Of a stretch of 64,000 bases of DNA, positions 29,390 to 40,115 are shown one piece after another. This DNA comes from an uncultured bacterium (GTDB taxonomy: Bacteria > Planctomycetota > Phycisphaerae > Phycisphaerales > SM1A02), in the NCBI GenBank assembly GCA_903919715.1, contig CAIXJC010000010.1:62001-126000 (forward strand). The letters run 5' to 3'. The notes below the pieces were generated by a model. The model saw nothing but the letters and a program-made list of their open reading frames with translations, made no database searches and was not told where the DNA came from. How positions within the stretch are numbered: the first letter of the stretch is position 1; each line of letters begins with the position of its first letter. The position numbers and the translations under genes were made by a program.

Positions 29390-32300
29390 TCAGTTGTTCG
29401 CCACCGCAGATTCGTCTGAACGTCCAATCGATTCGGCGTTCGATTCATCCCGAGTTTCTTCTTCGGCGATCACTGAATCTGCGATGCGGCCGCCCGCACC
29501 AACCTGCTCGAATCGAACGGTCACACGCTTGGAGACGCCTCGCTGTGGCATGGTGACTCCATGCAGTCTGTGGCATGCCTGCATTGTTCGTTTGTGATGT
29601 GTGATGACGATGAAGTGGCTTTGATCAAGAAAACCGCTGAGCGAATTACAGAACCGTTCGACATTTGCTTCGTCGAGCGCTGCATCAACTTCGTCCAAGA
29701 TGCAGAAGGGGGCTGGTTTGCTCTTGAAGATCGCAAGAAGAAGCGCGACGGTCGTCATGGACTTCTCACCGCCAGAGAGTTGAGTAATAATCCGCGGTTC
29801 CTTGCCGGGTGGCTTTGCTCGAATTTCGATGCCTGACGCAAGCCAGTCAATCGTTCCGTCTTCCATCGGTATCAAGTACATATCAGCGCTTCCGCCGCCA
29901 AACAAGCGCCGGAACATGCCGTTGGTTCCACCAAAGTTCTCTCGAACCATGTTGAACGTCTCTTCGAACTGGACTCGACTTGTCGCATCGAGTTCAACGA
30001 CGAGTCGCTCCAAGTGTGCCTTCGCCGCATCAATGTCCGTCAATTGGCTTGCGAGTTCCTGAGTTCGGCCTTCCAACTCAGTCAATTCTGCCATCGCGTC
30101 AAGATTGACGTTTCCAAGAGTGCGAATTTCGTCGCGCAATTGATCCGCCTCAAGTGCGGCTGTGGTGCGATCAGTCAAGACGAAAGCGCCCGATTCACGC
30201 TCAGCAAGATGGCTTGTCCAAAGCGTTTCAAGTTCGAGACCAAGTTCATCGTGCGCCTGCACGGTCAAGGTTTCCAGACGCATGGCACACTCGCGGCGAG
30301 CCAATTCAGCCTCGCTCCACTGGCGTTCCGTATCGCTCGCTGTTTCACGCAGAGTTCGCAGTGCTTCGCCGGCTGCATCATTTGCCATAACCGCCATCGA
30401 AAGCGATTGCGCCAAGTCAGCGAGTTGAACAGCGATTGCATCATGCTTCTGCTGCGCGCGTTGAGTTACCGAGCGTGATTCAGAAATGGACTCCTCAAGA
30501 GTTTCGACATGAGCTTCACGTCGGCGGAGTTGATCTTCTGCAGTCACGCGTTGCCGCCGAGATTCTTGCAGAGCGGTCTCGATCAAGATCTGCTCGCGAC
30601 GAGCGACTTGAGATCGACTCGTCGTCTCACCCAGCGCCAAGCGTGCCGCCGAGAGAGTCTCCTGAGCGTGATCCAGCACCTGCTGCCGTTCCAATGCCTG
30701 CTCGCGAGCTGACGTCGCATTCGCATCCGCCGTCGTCAACGCCTCATCGGCGATCACGAGTCGCTCGCAAATCGACGATTGCTCTTGCTGAGCCGTTTGA
30801 GCGCGCCGCGCAATTTCCGCCGCTTCAAAGCGCAAGGCGACTTGGTCGCGTTCGATTCGTGTAATCAATTGCTCGGTCCGCTCCGACTGGAATTCGCATT
30901 CAATTGCGGTTCGACGAGCGGTCTGTAGCGCCTTATCTTGTTCCGTATGCCGACCACGCGCTGCGCTTCCGAGCGCTGCGACCCGCGAAGCATCCTCTTC
31001 GATGTCGTGAATCCGCTCGCTCAGAATTTCTATCGATGCCGTTAGTTCGGTCAATTCGGCACGCCGAATAACGGAACCGCCGCTCCCGCCGCGCAAACGG
31101 CCGACGGTCACCGTTCGCAGGTGGTCGATGACTTCGCCAGAAAGCGTCACGAACCGCGCACCCGATGGTTCGCCAGCCGACAACGTTAATGCGGTTGAAA
31201 GATCGTCAACAAGCCATGTCCTTCGAAGCAGCGTGTCGATGAATCCTTGTGCACCGTCTGAGACGCGAATGACCGCTCCCAGAGGTCGGGCGCCTTGTGG
31301 ACATTCAGGTGCATCCGCACCGTGAGAATCATCGATGATCGCCGGGGCAAAAGTAACGCGGCCGTCCAATTCGCACGCATGAGCCAACACGTGAACAAAG
31401 TTTGTCGACGATTCCAACGAACCGTCGACAACGAGGCACTCAAGCCAACTTCCCAGCGCTGCTTCAACAGCGACGGCGTGTGTTCGATCCGTCGAAACAA
31501 GGTCTCCAAGCGCACCACGAATGCCAGGATATTTCTCTTCATCGCCTAGCACCGTTCGCACGGCGCCGCCCAATCCTTCGCGCGCAGACTCCATCTCCTC
31601 AAGAATGAGTCGACGGCTTTCATCTCGCGTTCGTTCGTCGCGAAGTGTCCTCAGTCTTTCACTGATCGCAACGCCTTCTTCTCCATAGGACTCAACATTG
31701 CGAAGTTCCGCCGAGACATCAGCCTGGATTTTTTCAGCAATGGTTTGCGCCTCTGCGCGACGAGTCGCAGCGAGATCTCTCGCGGTCAAATGCGTCTGAA
31801 GTTCACGGTCCTGCTCATTGGCACGAGTTGAAAGTCGCTGAGATTCAGCGCTGATCGAAGACAATCTCTCGTCAGCTGCATGTTGACGGGCAGCAAGACG
31901 AGACTTTTCGCGCTCAAGAGCAAGGTGCTCTTCTCGCCAACGCAAGTCTGCATCGCGCGCCGAAGATGCATCCGCCGCGCACTGCGCGCGCAACTCTGCG
32001 GCAACAGCATTTTGTTCTTCAGCATCCGACACTGCCTTTGCAGCGCTTTCGACTGCCAGGATGAGATCCGCAAGTTGTTCCGCATGCTGGGCAACACGTG
32101 CATCGAGTGCGCCAATCGCCGCTGCATCTTGCTCAAGAGCGCTACGAGTTTCTCCAAGCGACTGCTCGGTGAATTCGATTCGCTGCTGTGCCTGCTTGAC
32201 CGCTGACGCCGCCTCGAAACGATCGCGTTCAAGGCCTTGTTGATTCTGCATCACCAAATCCCGCTCGGACTCTCGAAGCCGCTTCGCATGCTCCGCTTCC

Positions 32301-33214
32301 TCAAGAGTTTGAGTGAGCGAATCCCGCGCAGCTTCGGCAGCAACGACTGCCTGTTCGCATTCGGTCAATTTCGAACGATGTTCGTGGTATTGGTCAAGCG
32401 TCAGTGCGGAGCGCAACGCCCGCCGCCGCGAATCGAGTTCGACAAATCGCTTCGCCTTCTCCGCTTGTCCACGAACAATGCGGAGCCGACGTTCGGCACC
32501 CGACAACTGTTCGCGAAGCACAACCAAGTTCTTCTCGGCAAGTTCTAATTTTCGTGCCGCCTCTTCCTTGCGTGCACGAAACTTAGCGACGCCTGCGGCT
32601 TCCTCAAGAATCGAACGCCGCTCAGCTGGATTTGCCTCGAGCAGTGCAGCGACTTTTCCCTGTTCAATAATCGAATACGCATCGGTCCCGATGCCTGTAT
32701 CCATAAAGAGTTCTTTGATATCGCGTAGTCGAACCTTGCGACCATTAATCAAGTATTCCGAACGACCATCGCTATACAACTTTCGCGTGACATCAACTTC
32801 GTCTGAATCGACGGGGAGCGCACGATGTCGAACCTGCCCACGACGAACGATCGTCTCATCACTTTCGATCGTTGAATCTGGGCTCTCTTCATCTGCGACA
32901 AATTCCGCATCATCTGCTGAACGAGTATCGACCGTGACGGGGGATTGGAGAACGGGGTTTGAGAAGACGAGAGATACCGATGCGCATCCCATCGGCTTTC
33001 GCACTGCGCTCCCAGCAAATATCACATCGACCATGGCGCTTCCGCGCAGACTCTTCGCGCTTCGTTCGCCGAGCACCCACTTGATTGCATCGACCACGTT
33101 GCTCTTGCCACAGCCATTGGGACCAACGATTCCGATGATGGGCTCATCGAATCGAAATTCGGTGTGATCGGCGAAGCTCTTGAAACCGTTCAGTATGAGT
33201 TTGGAAAGACGCAC
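29390..33214 (-). CDS. smc: Chromosome segregation protein SMC
   Basis: A 1274-residue SMC ATPase that compacts and segregates chromosomes with ScpA/ScpB. The N-terminal head has Walker A at about residues 32-40 (GPNGCGKSN). Long coiled coils rich in Glu, Arg and Ala follow (about 165-490 and 680-1000), flanking a central hinge domain (about 515-650, with GVLGD-like and [16 protein letters not shown] segments). The C-terminal head carries the signature [14 protein letters not shown] and Walker [16 protein letters not shown]. The GTG at 33214 is chosen because GGAGG lies five bases upstream; a TTG at 33232 has none. A disordered acidic tail ends the protein. The head has an extra insertion of about 45 residues rich in acidic residues (about 85-130). 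Confidence 0.96.
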   Translation of the reverse strand: MRLSKLILNGFKSFADHTEFRFDEPIIGIVGPNGCGKSNVVDAIKWVLGERSAKSLRGSAMVDVIFAGSAVRKPMGCASVSLVFSNPVLQSPVTVDTRSADDAEFVADEESPDSTIESDETIVRRGQVRHRALPVDSDEVDVTRKLYSDGRSEYLINGRKVRLRDIKELFMDTGIGTDAYSIIEQGKVAALLEANPAERRSILEEAAGVAKFRARKEEAARKLELAEKNLVVLREQLSGAERRLRIVRGQAEKAKRFVELDSRRRALRSALTLDQYHEHRSKLTECEQAVVAAEAARDSLTQTLEEAEHAKRLRESERDLVMQNQQGLERDRFEAASAVKQAQQRIEFTEQSLGETRSALEQDAAAIGALDARVAQHAEQLADLILAVESAAKAVSDAEEQNAVAAELRAQCAADASSARDADLRWREEHLALEREKSRLAARQHAADERLSSISAESQRLSTRANEQDRELQTHLTARDLAATRRAEAQTIAEKIQADVSAELRNVESYGEEGVAISERLRTLRDERTRDESRRLILEEMESAREGLGGAVRTVLGDEEKYPGIRGALGDLVSTDRTHAVAVEAALGSWLECLVVDGSLESSTNFVHVLAHACELDGRVTFAPAIIDDSHGADAPECPQGARPLGAVIRVSDGAQGFIDTLLRRTWLVDDLSTALTLSAGEPSGARFVTLSGEVIDHLRTVTVGRLRGGSGGSVIRRAELTELTASIEILSERIHDIEEDASRVAALGSAARGRHTEQDKALQTARRTAIECEFQSERTEQLITRIERDQVALRFEAAEIARRAQTAQQEQSSICERLVIADEALTTADANATSAREQALERQQVLDHAQETLSAARLALGETTSRSQVARREQILIETALQESRRQRVTAEDQLRRREAHVETLEESISESRSVTQRAQQKHDAIAVQLADLAQSLSMAVMANDAAGEALRTLRETASDTERQWSEAELARRECAMRLETLTVQAHDELGLELETLWTSHLAERESGAFVLTDRTTAALEADQLRDEIRTLGNVNLDAMAELTELEGRTQELASQLTDIDAAKAHLERLVVELDATSRVQFEETFNMVRENFGGTNGMFRRLFGGGSADMYLIPMEDGTIDWLASGIEIRAKPPGKEPRIITQLSGGEKSMTTVALLLAIFKSKPAPFCILDEVDAALDEANVERFCNSLSGFLDQSHFIVITHHKRTMQACHRLHGVTMPQRGVSKRVTVRFEQVGAGGRIADSVIAEEETRDESNAESIGRSDESAVANN

Positions 33215-33282
33215 TCCGACCTCCAGTCGCAACTCTGATCGACCTTACTTCCGTGAAGGTTTGCCCGAAGTGGGCGATGACG

Positions 33283-35151
33283 TTATCGAGGTACGGTAGC
33301 GGTTTTGGAGACGTTTGGATCGACTTGTCCAGAGGAAGTTGCTCCAGGTCCCAACCGAGGGGTCAGCCCAGGAACCATGGTTCCTGCGACTGCCGGCTGA
33401 TCACTTCCCGCAGATTCGTCCTCGATAAATTCTGGTCGATCGGTCCGCTCGGCCTCTGCTCCCGCCTTGGCAATCGCGGCGATGATCCGGTCCTGTTCAA
33501 CCCTGAAAGTCCCCGCGAGATAGCCATTCGATGACAAGGCGTAGAGGGCCCCAATGGTCTGGCTATACGTCATCCCTAGACCTGGTGCGGGATGGGCTGC
33601 GTCGGTGGTATGCCCTAGAAAACGGATGAGTTCCGCAATTTTAACGCTGACCTGATCAACCAAAGGGGTCGACCCTTCCGATCGGCGATAAAAGACGCTC
33701 ACAGTCTCGTCGTTGGCTTCACCTTTGAACATGAGACTTCCGCCCCAGGCACGCAAGCTCATCGGAGTCTTCAGACGCATTTCATCGTCGAAGATCGTAA
33801 TGGCTGGCTGCCCAGACTGGCTGATGTAGATCATTGGATACTTGCTCGGGACGACATCAATGCGAAACTTCTTTCCGACCATTTGGCTCTGTACGATCAA
33901 ATCTCGTCGCTCACGAAGAACCTCGTATGCGGCGAGTCGCACATCCACGTCGCTGTCGTTAAGCAGGGGGCGAAGCCCTAAATCAATCGCTGGGTTGATA
34001 CTCATCCGCTGAAGCAATCGAATTGATGGAACACGCAATTCCGCACTTCCAGATTGAGCCATCGCCAGAAGATGAGGAACGACCAATGCATCGTCGAGGC
34101 GAGCACCTGCTTGCAAGGCGGCAAAGCGCGGTTGCTCTTCGGCGTAGTCATAGAGAGGCCGGATCGCAGTGATGCTCTTGGGACCAAGCGCTTGCCAACG
34201 AAGGCTTGCCGAATTGGCTGCGCCAGGATTGTTCGTCAATGCTCGAGCAATGGCAGTGGCAGTCGCGTCGATTGGTCCAACATTGACAGATGTATGCCGA
34301 AGCAATTCGACAAATTCGTCGGAGTGTGCATACCAAGAGGGTGGCACATCAACCACAATCAATTCACCAGACATCCCAGTAGCCGTCTCGCCACGCTGAG
34401 TTGGTTCTCGCGGGTAGTTTGAATTGATTGCGCTAGCAATCAATCGAGCCCTTGAATGACTCGGCGTCGCCATGACGAGTTTGATCGGAAGTTGCTTGAG
34501 AGACTTCCCGCCGTTGAGAATTCGACCGCTCAATTGATTGACCATCGTTTGAGTTCGATCCGATTCATCCGCAAACGGATTGATGATGATTGGTCCCTTT
34601 GCTTCCGCCATCGCTCGAATTTCACGACTTCCTACGAGCAACACGCCGGGGCGCAAGTCCGTTGTCCACAGCGTTCCACCTTCGAGGCTTGTTGTGCTCG
34701 TTCCTGGCGCCGCATAGACACGCACATCAAAGTTTGTTCCGCGTGGTGCTCCAGCGGGGATAAGCGCTTCCACAATAACGATCGCGGTGTCTTCCGAATT
34801 CAGAAGAGCGTCGGGTGAGAGCCCCTGCGAATTCCCCGACGATTCACCAACGCCGTAACGCATCATCTCGTTCAATATGTATTGACGCACTTCCGCCGGG
34901 GCCGTGCGACTGCCAGTTCCTTTGAGACCAACGACAAATCCATATCCGCGAACCACGACGGGCTGATATCCCATGACGATTGTTTCACTCGCGACCGTGC
35001 CGCGCATGATGGGATCGACGTCCATCGGAATAGGTGGACGAGCGACGCGTTTGGGCGCCAAGGCTGGGTTCGCTTTTTCAATATTGGAACATGCGACCAT
35101 ATTCAGTCCGCACGTCGCGACGAGAATGAGGGAAACAAAAATCAGTCGCAT
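33283..35151 (-). CDS. FlgI-like (P-ring domain) lipoprotein with HEAT-like insert
   Basis: A 622-residue exported protein. The N-terminus is a signal peptide ending in a plausible lipobox (NMVAC, residues 17-21). Residues about 60-300 match the flagellar P-ring protein FlgI: VVVRGYGFVVGLKGTGSRTA, DTAIVIVEALIPAGAPRGTN and FDVRVYAAPGTSTTSLEGGT, then a RLIASAINSNYP block. A helical segment at about 330-420 (VVPHLLAMAQSGSAELRVPS, DSDVDVRLAAYEVLRERRD) looks like HEAT repeats, followed by a separate C-terminal domain. Real FlgI is about 370 residues and is not a lipoprotein. No other flagellar gene is in the window, so a non-flagellar ring or scaffold role is equally possible. It lies downstream of the tRNA-Val and type VII-like operon on the same strand. 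Confidence 0.65.
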   Translation of the reverse strand: MRLIFVSLILVATCGLNMVACSNIEKANPALAPKRVARPPIPMDVDPIMRGTVASETIVMGYQPVVVRGYGFVVGLKGTGSRTAPAEVRQYILNEMMRYGVGESSGNSQGLSPDALLNSEDTAIVIVEALIPAGAPRGTNFDVRVYAAPGTSTTSLEGGTLWTTDLRPGVLLVGSREIRAMAEAKGPIIINPFADESDRTQTMVNQLSGRILNGGKSLKQLPIKLVMATPSHSRARLIASAINSNYPREPTQRGETATGMSGELIVVDVPPSWYAHSDEFVELLRHTSVNVGPIDATATAIARALTNNPGAANSASLRWQALGPKSITAIRPLYDYAEEQPRFAALQAGARLDDALVVPHLLAMAQSGSAELRVPSIRLLQRMSINPAIDLGLRPLLNDSDVDVRLAAYEVLRERRDLIVQSQMVGKKFRIDVVPSKYPMIYISQSGQPAITIFDDEMRLKTPMSLRAWGGSLMFKGEANDETVSVFYRRSEGSTPLVDQVSVKIAELIRFLGHTTDAAHPAPGLGMTYSQTIGALYALSSNGYLAGTFRVEQDRIIAAIAKAGAEAERTDRPEFIEDESAGSDQPAVAGTMVPGLTPRLGPGATSSGQVDPNVSKTATVPR

Positions 35152-35213
35152 GAATCTACTCTGGAAATCGGCACTAGAAAAACTATAAACAGAAACACCA
35201 AACGAAACTCAAA

Positions 35214-35287
35214 TGAGCGCTACAGGATTCGAACCTGTGACACCTGCCATGTAAGGGCAGTGCTCTAGCCAGCTGAGCTAAGCGCCC
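35214..35287 (-). tRNA. tRNA-Val (anticodon TAC)
   Basis: Cloverleaf on the minus strand: acceptor GGGCGCT/AGCGCTC with one G-T pair and discriminator A, anticodon stem CTGCC/GGCAG with loop CTTACAT (anticodon TAC), and T-arm ACAGG-TTCGAAT-CCTGT. CCA is not encoded. It lies between the FtsK-type ATPase and the FlgI-like gene. Confidence 0.96.
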
Positions 35288-35315
35288 GAAGTTTGGGATG
35301 ATAGCGAAGCGAGGA

Positions 35316-38300
35316 TCACCCGCGTGGGAAGAACCCGTCAATCCATTCGCTCGGAGGCCATGCATATGGGCGAAACTTCTCTTGGCTCCCAGTTTCTTCG
35401 CTGTGCAGGATGACCCGCTGGGGACCGAGTCGGCTAGCGATCGGAGAATCGATCAGCGTGCTTGAATCCGAAGCGCTCACTTGGAAGAGCAATCGCCACT
35501 CAAATTCCCGAATCGCATTGCGGTCGAAGGTTCGCGCCAGATTCGTCGCCCCGTCACATGTGATCATGACATGAATCCCCAGAGATGGTCCTTCGCGCAG
35601 AAGTGCTGCAAGCAGCTTGTCCGCCGTTGCAGGTGTATCAGTCGACGAGGAATAACTGAAATCATCTTCATTGCGACGCAGCGAACGGAAGCGGTGGATC
35701 GCATGCACAAGAATGAGGCACGTTGGCGCTTGAGTGCTCTGGTCACTCTGTCGCCGCAGCAATTCAGCGGTCGCCTTTTCAAGAATTGATTCGGCGTCTC
35801 GCAAACCAGCAGATCCACCAGACAAGCCCAGTCGCTCTTGAAGTGCTGGAAGTCGACCGAAGTTTTCGTCGTCGGGCGGCGTGCCGTCGAGCAGGAAGAG
35901 TTGGCATTGCCCAGTTTTGTACTGCGCTGCGAGGGAGACCAACACTCCTGCTGAAATTCCAAGAGCCGCATCTTCACGCTGTCCCACAAGCATGATGTTC
36001 GTGCCAGATTGTCGGCGCAGTACAACAGCGGTGGGATCCTTGATTGAAATCGCATCGCCGAACCAAAGAAGCGGTGGGCCAGAAAACTCCCCACGATCAC
36101 GCTGCATGCGCGCTGTACGAAGGAGACGATTGGAATCCAATTGAGCAGGCGCACTTCCTTCAAACACGATCATCGGCGGACGATTCGATGTCGGATGTTT
36201 TTCGTGATACGCACGGACCTTGGCGAGCATGCGGTCGCGCTCATCATCAGGTAGCCACACAACTTGGAATGGATTGTTCCCCTCAACTAATCCACCAGCA
36301 TCGTTGTAAATCGCCTCTCCAGGGCGCGAGAGCAGACGCGCTGCAACATTGTCATCTGAGAGGATCAACTGCGAGTCTGATTCATTGCACTGCAAGGCGA
36401 TTCGAATGGCCATCTGACCCATCGTTGCGCGTGCGATGGAGTATGCGCCACCGAGCGTTTGCGATCCGAGGATGACGTGAATGCCAAATGCTCGACCCTG
36501 TCGAACCAGACGATCCAACAGCAGTGCCGACTCCTCAGAAACTTTGTCGTCCTCGGTAAAGAGCTCTTGGAATTCATCGACGACTAGCAATGTTCGTGGA
36601 ATCTTTTCCTCAGCGTTCAACCGACGATATCCACCAAGATCCTGCACTGAGCGATCACGAAAGATTTCACCACGTCGGCGGAGTTCCGCGTCAAGCCCAC
36701 GAAGCACTGAAAGGCCGAACTCTCGATCACTCTCGACCGCGACCGCTCGCGCATGCGGCAGTCGGTTGGTCGCATACGTGCGAAACTCAACGCCTTTCTT
36801 GAAGTCGATCAGCCATAATTCGGCTTCATCTGGGCTGTATCGCAAAGCGAGATTGGTGATGAGTGCATGGAGAAGAGTTGACTTTCCGGATCCCGTCTTG
36901 CCCGCGATCAATGCGTGCTGGCTCGTGCCGACACCGAGCGTAATGTTTTGAAGTCGCGTCGCTCCAGATCGTCCCAGGGGGATGCTGATCGAGCGTGCCG
37001 TGGACTCCGACCAGAGTGCGTCTTCACGGGGCGCGATCGCAGAAAAAGGAACTTCAATTCGTTTCGCATTCTTTGCGGTCAATGCGATACGCCTCAACAA
37101 CCCAATCGTCATTTCACTCTCTGGCATCACTCCTGGAGTGAAAGCAAAGTGACTATACGGCTCCGATGCGACAACGAAACGATCATCTTTCCAGTGAATA
37201 CAGAGCGAACGACTACGAATGTCGGCAATATCGATTGCCGATGGAATTGGATGACGTGTGTCGCGAAGAATGACTGTAAACACTCCACAGCGTGCTCCAC
37301 TATTGACGATGCTCGCCAGTCGAAGCGCGGCAATGTCGGACAAGCCCGTCGGGAAGTCGGCCATAACAAGGAATCGGTACGGCTCGGCTATCTCGCCCGC
37401 CTGCTTGTTGTACTGATCAAGGTCTGCGAATTCATTGCGCAGAAATTTCTGAATCACCGTCTCCATGTGTTCACACAAGTCAGTCAACTTTTGCTCGATT
37501 TGCCGTGAATCCGTCCAGATTCGCTCGCCGATGACATGTTCTGCTTCGTCGGTCAAGTGCATGAATGCGGCAAATCCCTCTCCAAGTCCGACAGGATCGA
37601 TGATCGTGAAGCGCGCACGCCCAGGTGGTAATGCCGCCAAGATTCTCAGGACAGTTTCTTGTAAGAGTGCGATCCCAGATTCACGACCCTCTTGTCCAGT
37701 CTCGATCAGCAGCGACGCCCGAGTTGGAAAGGTCAAGGTGATCGGAAGGTGAATGATTCGGGGAGAACCAGCTGGCCATGCAAGTCCTGGATCAGACGGC
37801 AACGCTCCAGGTATCGAATTGAGTGGAACCGTCAGCACTCCAATTTTTGCCGCACCAATCGATGATGGCTGGCCATGAAAATTGGACCACATTGCATCTG
37901 ACCATGCTGGGAAAAGACGGCGATCAAGGCTCATCGTCTTCTGCGTGTCTGCGAAGACTTGATCTCGCGCCTTCTGCCACTCTGATCGCAGCGCCTGCTC
38001 GCGAGCAACCTGCACGCCTTCGATTTCCCTCATACGTCCTTCATGCCGCCGCTTCTCTTCCATGAGCGATTGGTCATATTGACTGTGTGCCTGTTCGAGT
38101 GCAACCGTGGCGGTTTGTTCCGCTTCCGAAATGGCGGTTTCAAGTTGAGCCACCGAATTCCGCCGAAAGCGACTTGCCGTTTCAAGCATGTCTGCACGGC
38201 GCTGCGTAAAGAGACTCTCAACTTCACTCCGCTTGGGATCCAGTGCAGTCTGAGCCAATTCACGCTCATTGCGATGCTTATTTCGAAATGCTCCTTCCTG

Positions 38301-39266
38301 CTGCTTCCGCCGCTCGGAGGCTTGCGCTAATGCGAGTCGTCCAGCCTCACTCGTCACCGCTCCAACTGTCGAGACCGAAACGGCCAAGGGGTAGAGGCGA
38401 ATTCCAGACCAGAGCCAAATCGCGCCTTGCACCAGCAGCACGAGCACAGCGACACCCGATGCGATACGAAGATCGCGTGGACCGTTCTCTCCGAATATCA
38501 GGCCGATGGAAACAAGGATGGAGGACGTCAACAGCAACCACGCCGCCAGATGCCCAGCCCAATTTCGTGCGATTAAATCAAACGGTTTCTTCCGAAGCTG
38601 CTCGAGCGTTGCACAAGCCTGCGCATATTGCTCCCCAAGAGACTCCGTTGGTTGTTGAATCGAATGTGACAATTCACTTGTCGACGAAGCCGTGCTTGAC
38701 GGCAATCGAATGCGTGCCTTTCGAAGCAGCATTTCAATCTGCTTTACTTTCTCAGTGATGTCACGCAAAGATTGATCAATCGCAGCGCGAGCGACTTCGA
38801 ATTCCTGGCGCGGTCGAGGCTCGAGCGATTCATATACTGCGTCTGCGGTCCATGTCGACTCCTCCGTGCTCAGATCAATCTTGTCGAGCTGGGTGTCACG
38901 GAATTCTTCCAAGGAGCGAAGACTCAACCGTTCATTTTCGTCCAACTTTGCAAGTTGCCTCTGAGATCGAATTTCAGCCTCAGACTTTGCAGCAGCCTGT
39001 CGAGCGATGATCGCCTCACGCACCGCACTTCGCACGCCTTTCAAACGAATCAGTTCCGCTTCATGCCTGCGGAGTTCCGGGTCATTTGACTCCAACAAAA
39101 ATTTCGCGAGTGACTGCTCTGCTTCCAATCGCCGAGTGGGAGCAGTCATGAGGGTCTGCAGAATTTGCTCCCCGAATGACGAGAGGTCTTGACCTCGAAG
39201 TGCGAATTCATCCGTGATCGACGGCGCCATCTTTGAATCATAAGACAAATGAACTTCTCCGATCAC
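35316..39266 (-). CDS. Membrane-anchored FtsK/SpoIIIE-type ATPase, EssC/EccC-like
   Basis: A 1316-residue protein resembling the motor ATPase of type VII secretion. Residues about 40-225 are charged coiled coil, two transmembrane helices follow (about 233-256 and 266-290), and a second coiled coil spans about 305-440. Then come three FtsK-like domains: about 510-715, with no Walker A; about 755-1000, with a perfect Walker A (AGKTGSGKST, 789-797) and Walker B (TLLVVDEFQEL, 892-902); and about 1040-1300, where VGQREDAAL replaces the P-loop. One active and several degenerate domains is also the EccC/EssC arrangement. The start is uncertain: GTG at 39266 directly follows the preceding stop, TTG at 39248 has GGAGAAG upstream, ATG at 39230 is third. 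It is last in a four-gene operon with WXG-like proteins. Confidence 0.85.
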   Translation of the reverse strand: MIGEVHLSYDSKMAPSITDEFALRGQDLSSFGEQILQTLMTAPTRRLEAEQSLAKFLLESNDPELRRHEAELIRLKGVRSAVREAIIARQAAAKSEAEIRSQRQLAKLDENERLSLRSLEEFRDTQLDKIDLSTEESTWTADAVYESLEPRPRQEFEVARAAIDQSLRDITEKVKQIEMLLRKARIRLPSSTASSTSELSHSIQQPTESLGEQYAQACATLEQLRKKPFDLIARNWAGHLAAWLLLTSSILVSIGLIFGENGPRDLRIASGVAVLVLLVQGAIWLWSGIRLYPLAVSVSTVGAVTSEAGRLALAQASERRKQQEGAFRNKHRNERELAQTALDPKRSEVESLFTQRRADMLETASRFRRNSVAQLETAISEAEQTATVALEQAHSQYDQSLMEEKRRHEGRMREIEGVQVAREQALRSEWQKARDQVFADTQKTMSLDRRLFPAWSDAMWSNFHGQPSSIGAAKIGVLTVPLNSIPGALPSDPGLAWPAGSPRIIHLPITLTFPTRASLLIETGQEGRESGIALLQETVLRILAALPPGRARFTIIDPVGLGEGFAAFMHLTDEAEHVIGERIWTDSRQIEQKLTDLCEHMETVIQKFLRNEFADLDQYNKQAGEIAEPYRFLVMADFPTGLSDIAALRLASIVNSGARCGVFTVILRDTRHPIPSAIDIADIRSRSLCIHWKDDRFVVASEPYSHFAFTPGVMPESEMTIGLLRRIALTAKNAKRIEVPFSAIAPREDALWSESTARSISIPLGRSGATRLQNITLGVGTSQHALIAGKTGSGKSTLLHALITNLALRYSPDEAELWLIDFKKGVEFRTYATNRLPHARAVAVESDREFGLSVLRGLDAELRRRGEIFRDRSVQDLGGYRRLNAEEKIPRTLLVVDEFQELFTEDDKVSEESALLLDRLVRQGRAFGIHVILGSQTLGGAYSIARATMGQMAIRIALQCNESDSQLILSDDNVAARLLSRPGEAIYNDAGGLVEGNNPFQVVWLPDDERDRMLAKVRAYHEKHPTSNRPPMIVFEGSAPAQLDSNRLLRTARMQRDRGEFSGPPLLWFGDAISIKDPTAVVLRRQSGTNIMLVGQREDAALGISAGVLVSLAAQYKTGQCQLFLLDGTPPDDENFGRLPALQERLGLSGGSAGLRDAESILEKATAELLRRQSDQSTQAPTCLILVHAIHRFRSLRRNEDDFSYSSSTDTPATADKLLAALLREGPSLGIHVMITCDGATNLARTFDRNAIREFEWRLLFQVSASDSSTLIDSPIASRLGPQRVILHSEETGSQEKFRPYAWPPSEWIDGFFPRG

Positions 39267-39488
39267 TCAATCGCCTGCATCACAGTCGCGCCGCGCCCGA
39301 GCGATTGCCTCGGCAAGTTGTTCAATGGCAAGGATGGCGACCCGAACAGCATCACTGGCGGGCTGAACTGCCTCCCGATCGATCGAATCGCTCGCCGCGT
39401 CTCTCCATTCTGGCCGAAGAGCAGCCCACTGTTCATTCAGCACCCGCAATGTGTCCTTGATTTTTGATTTGTTTGTCCCGTCACTCAT
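39267..39488 (-). CDS. Small helical W-x-D protein of the type VII-like operon
   Basis: A 73-residue protein made of two predicted helices joined by EWRD (W28). Trp at a turn followed by one residue and then Asp resembles the W-x-G turn of WXG100 substrates, and the WRD sequence is shared with the WXG100-like protein encoded two genes upstream. The ATG at 39488 is chosen because it overlaps the stop of the preceding gene (ATGAGTGA, 8 bp); a longer in-frame reading would overlap that gene by 71 bp. The TGA abuts the GTG of the FtsK-type ATPase. It may be a chaperone or second substrate; this is inference from size and context. Confidence 0.7.
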   Translation of the reverse strand: MSDGTNKSKIKDTLRVLNEQWAALRPEWRDAASDSIDREAVQPASDAVRVAILAIEQLAEAIARARRDCDAGD

Positions 39489-40104
39489 TTGGATCGGCTC
39501 CAGCAAGTGAATCCGATCCGCCGCGGCGCATCGCAGATGCCGAGTCGGCATCGATCAGCGGCTTGGATACTCCATCGTCAGATCCGAGCGCCCCACCGAT
39601 GGACGGATCGACTTTTTCCGGTGATATTGAAATGTACGAATCAATGGCCTGCGCCATTCGATTCAGCGATACCACCGCCGCGGGGACAATTTGATCGACA
39701 TAGGTCGAGAGGGGCCCCAGACCCGCTCGAAACAGAGCGAGCACCCGCTGGTACTCGATTGCCCAACGGCGCAATTGACGAAGGCAATCTTCAGCGTGTT
39801 GAACGGCGCGCTCCGAACGGGTGACCGCCTTGCGTTCATCGACCGTCGAAGGCGGGCGTCCGTCAGCCGTCATCTGCATCTGTTTGCGCACAAGCGCAGA
39901 GCGATCGATGTTTAGTTTTTCAGTTCGAACGCGCCGTTGGCGTTCCCAGTGAGCTGGACCCTCGACATTCAACCACATTGCGAATCGCTCCGCATCCGAT
40001 TGTGATTCCTCGATCGCTGTTGCGAAGCCTCGACCAGCTTTGATCAGCATTGCCTTCGCCTCCATCAAGGTTCTGGTGTCGCGAAGATTTGCACCCGAGT
40101 CCAT
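39481..40104 (-). CDS. Helical coiled-coil protein of the type VII-like operon
   Basis: A 207-residue, almost wholly helical protein without signal peptide or transmembrane helix. It has two Trp-containing helices (AMWLNVEGPAHWERQRRVR), a charged central coil with many Arg, and a C-terminal helix (IVPAAVVSLNRMAQAIDSYI) before a disordered Ser/Gly/Asp tail. I do not recognise a named family. It lies between the WXG100-like gene (11 bp gap upstream) and the small W-x-D gene (8 bp overlap downstream), so it belongs to the operon. Size and helicity would fit an adaptor, chaperone or longer ESX-type partner. Those are guesses from context. Confidence 0.7.
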   Translation of the reverse strand: MDSGANLRDTRTLMEAKAMLIKAGRGFATAIEESQSDAERFAMWLNVEGPAHWERQRRVRTEKLNIDRSALVRKQMQMTADGRPPSTVDERKAVTRSERAVQHAEDCLRQLRRWAIEYQRVLALFRAGLGPLSTYVDQIVPAAVVSLNRMAQAIDSYISISPEKVDPSIGGALGSDDGVSKPLIDADSASAMRRGGSDSLAGADPNE

Positions 40105-40115
40105 GAAATGCTCGT

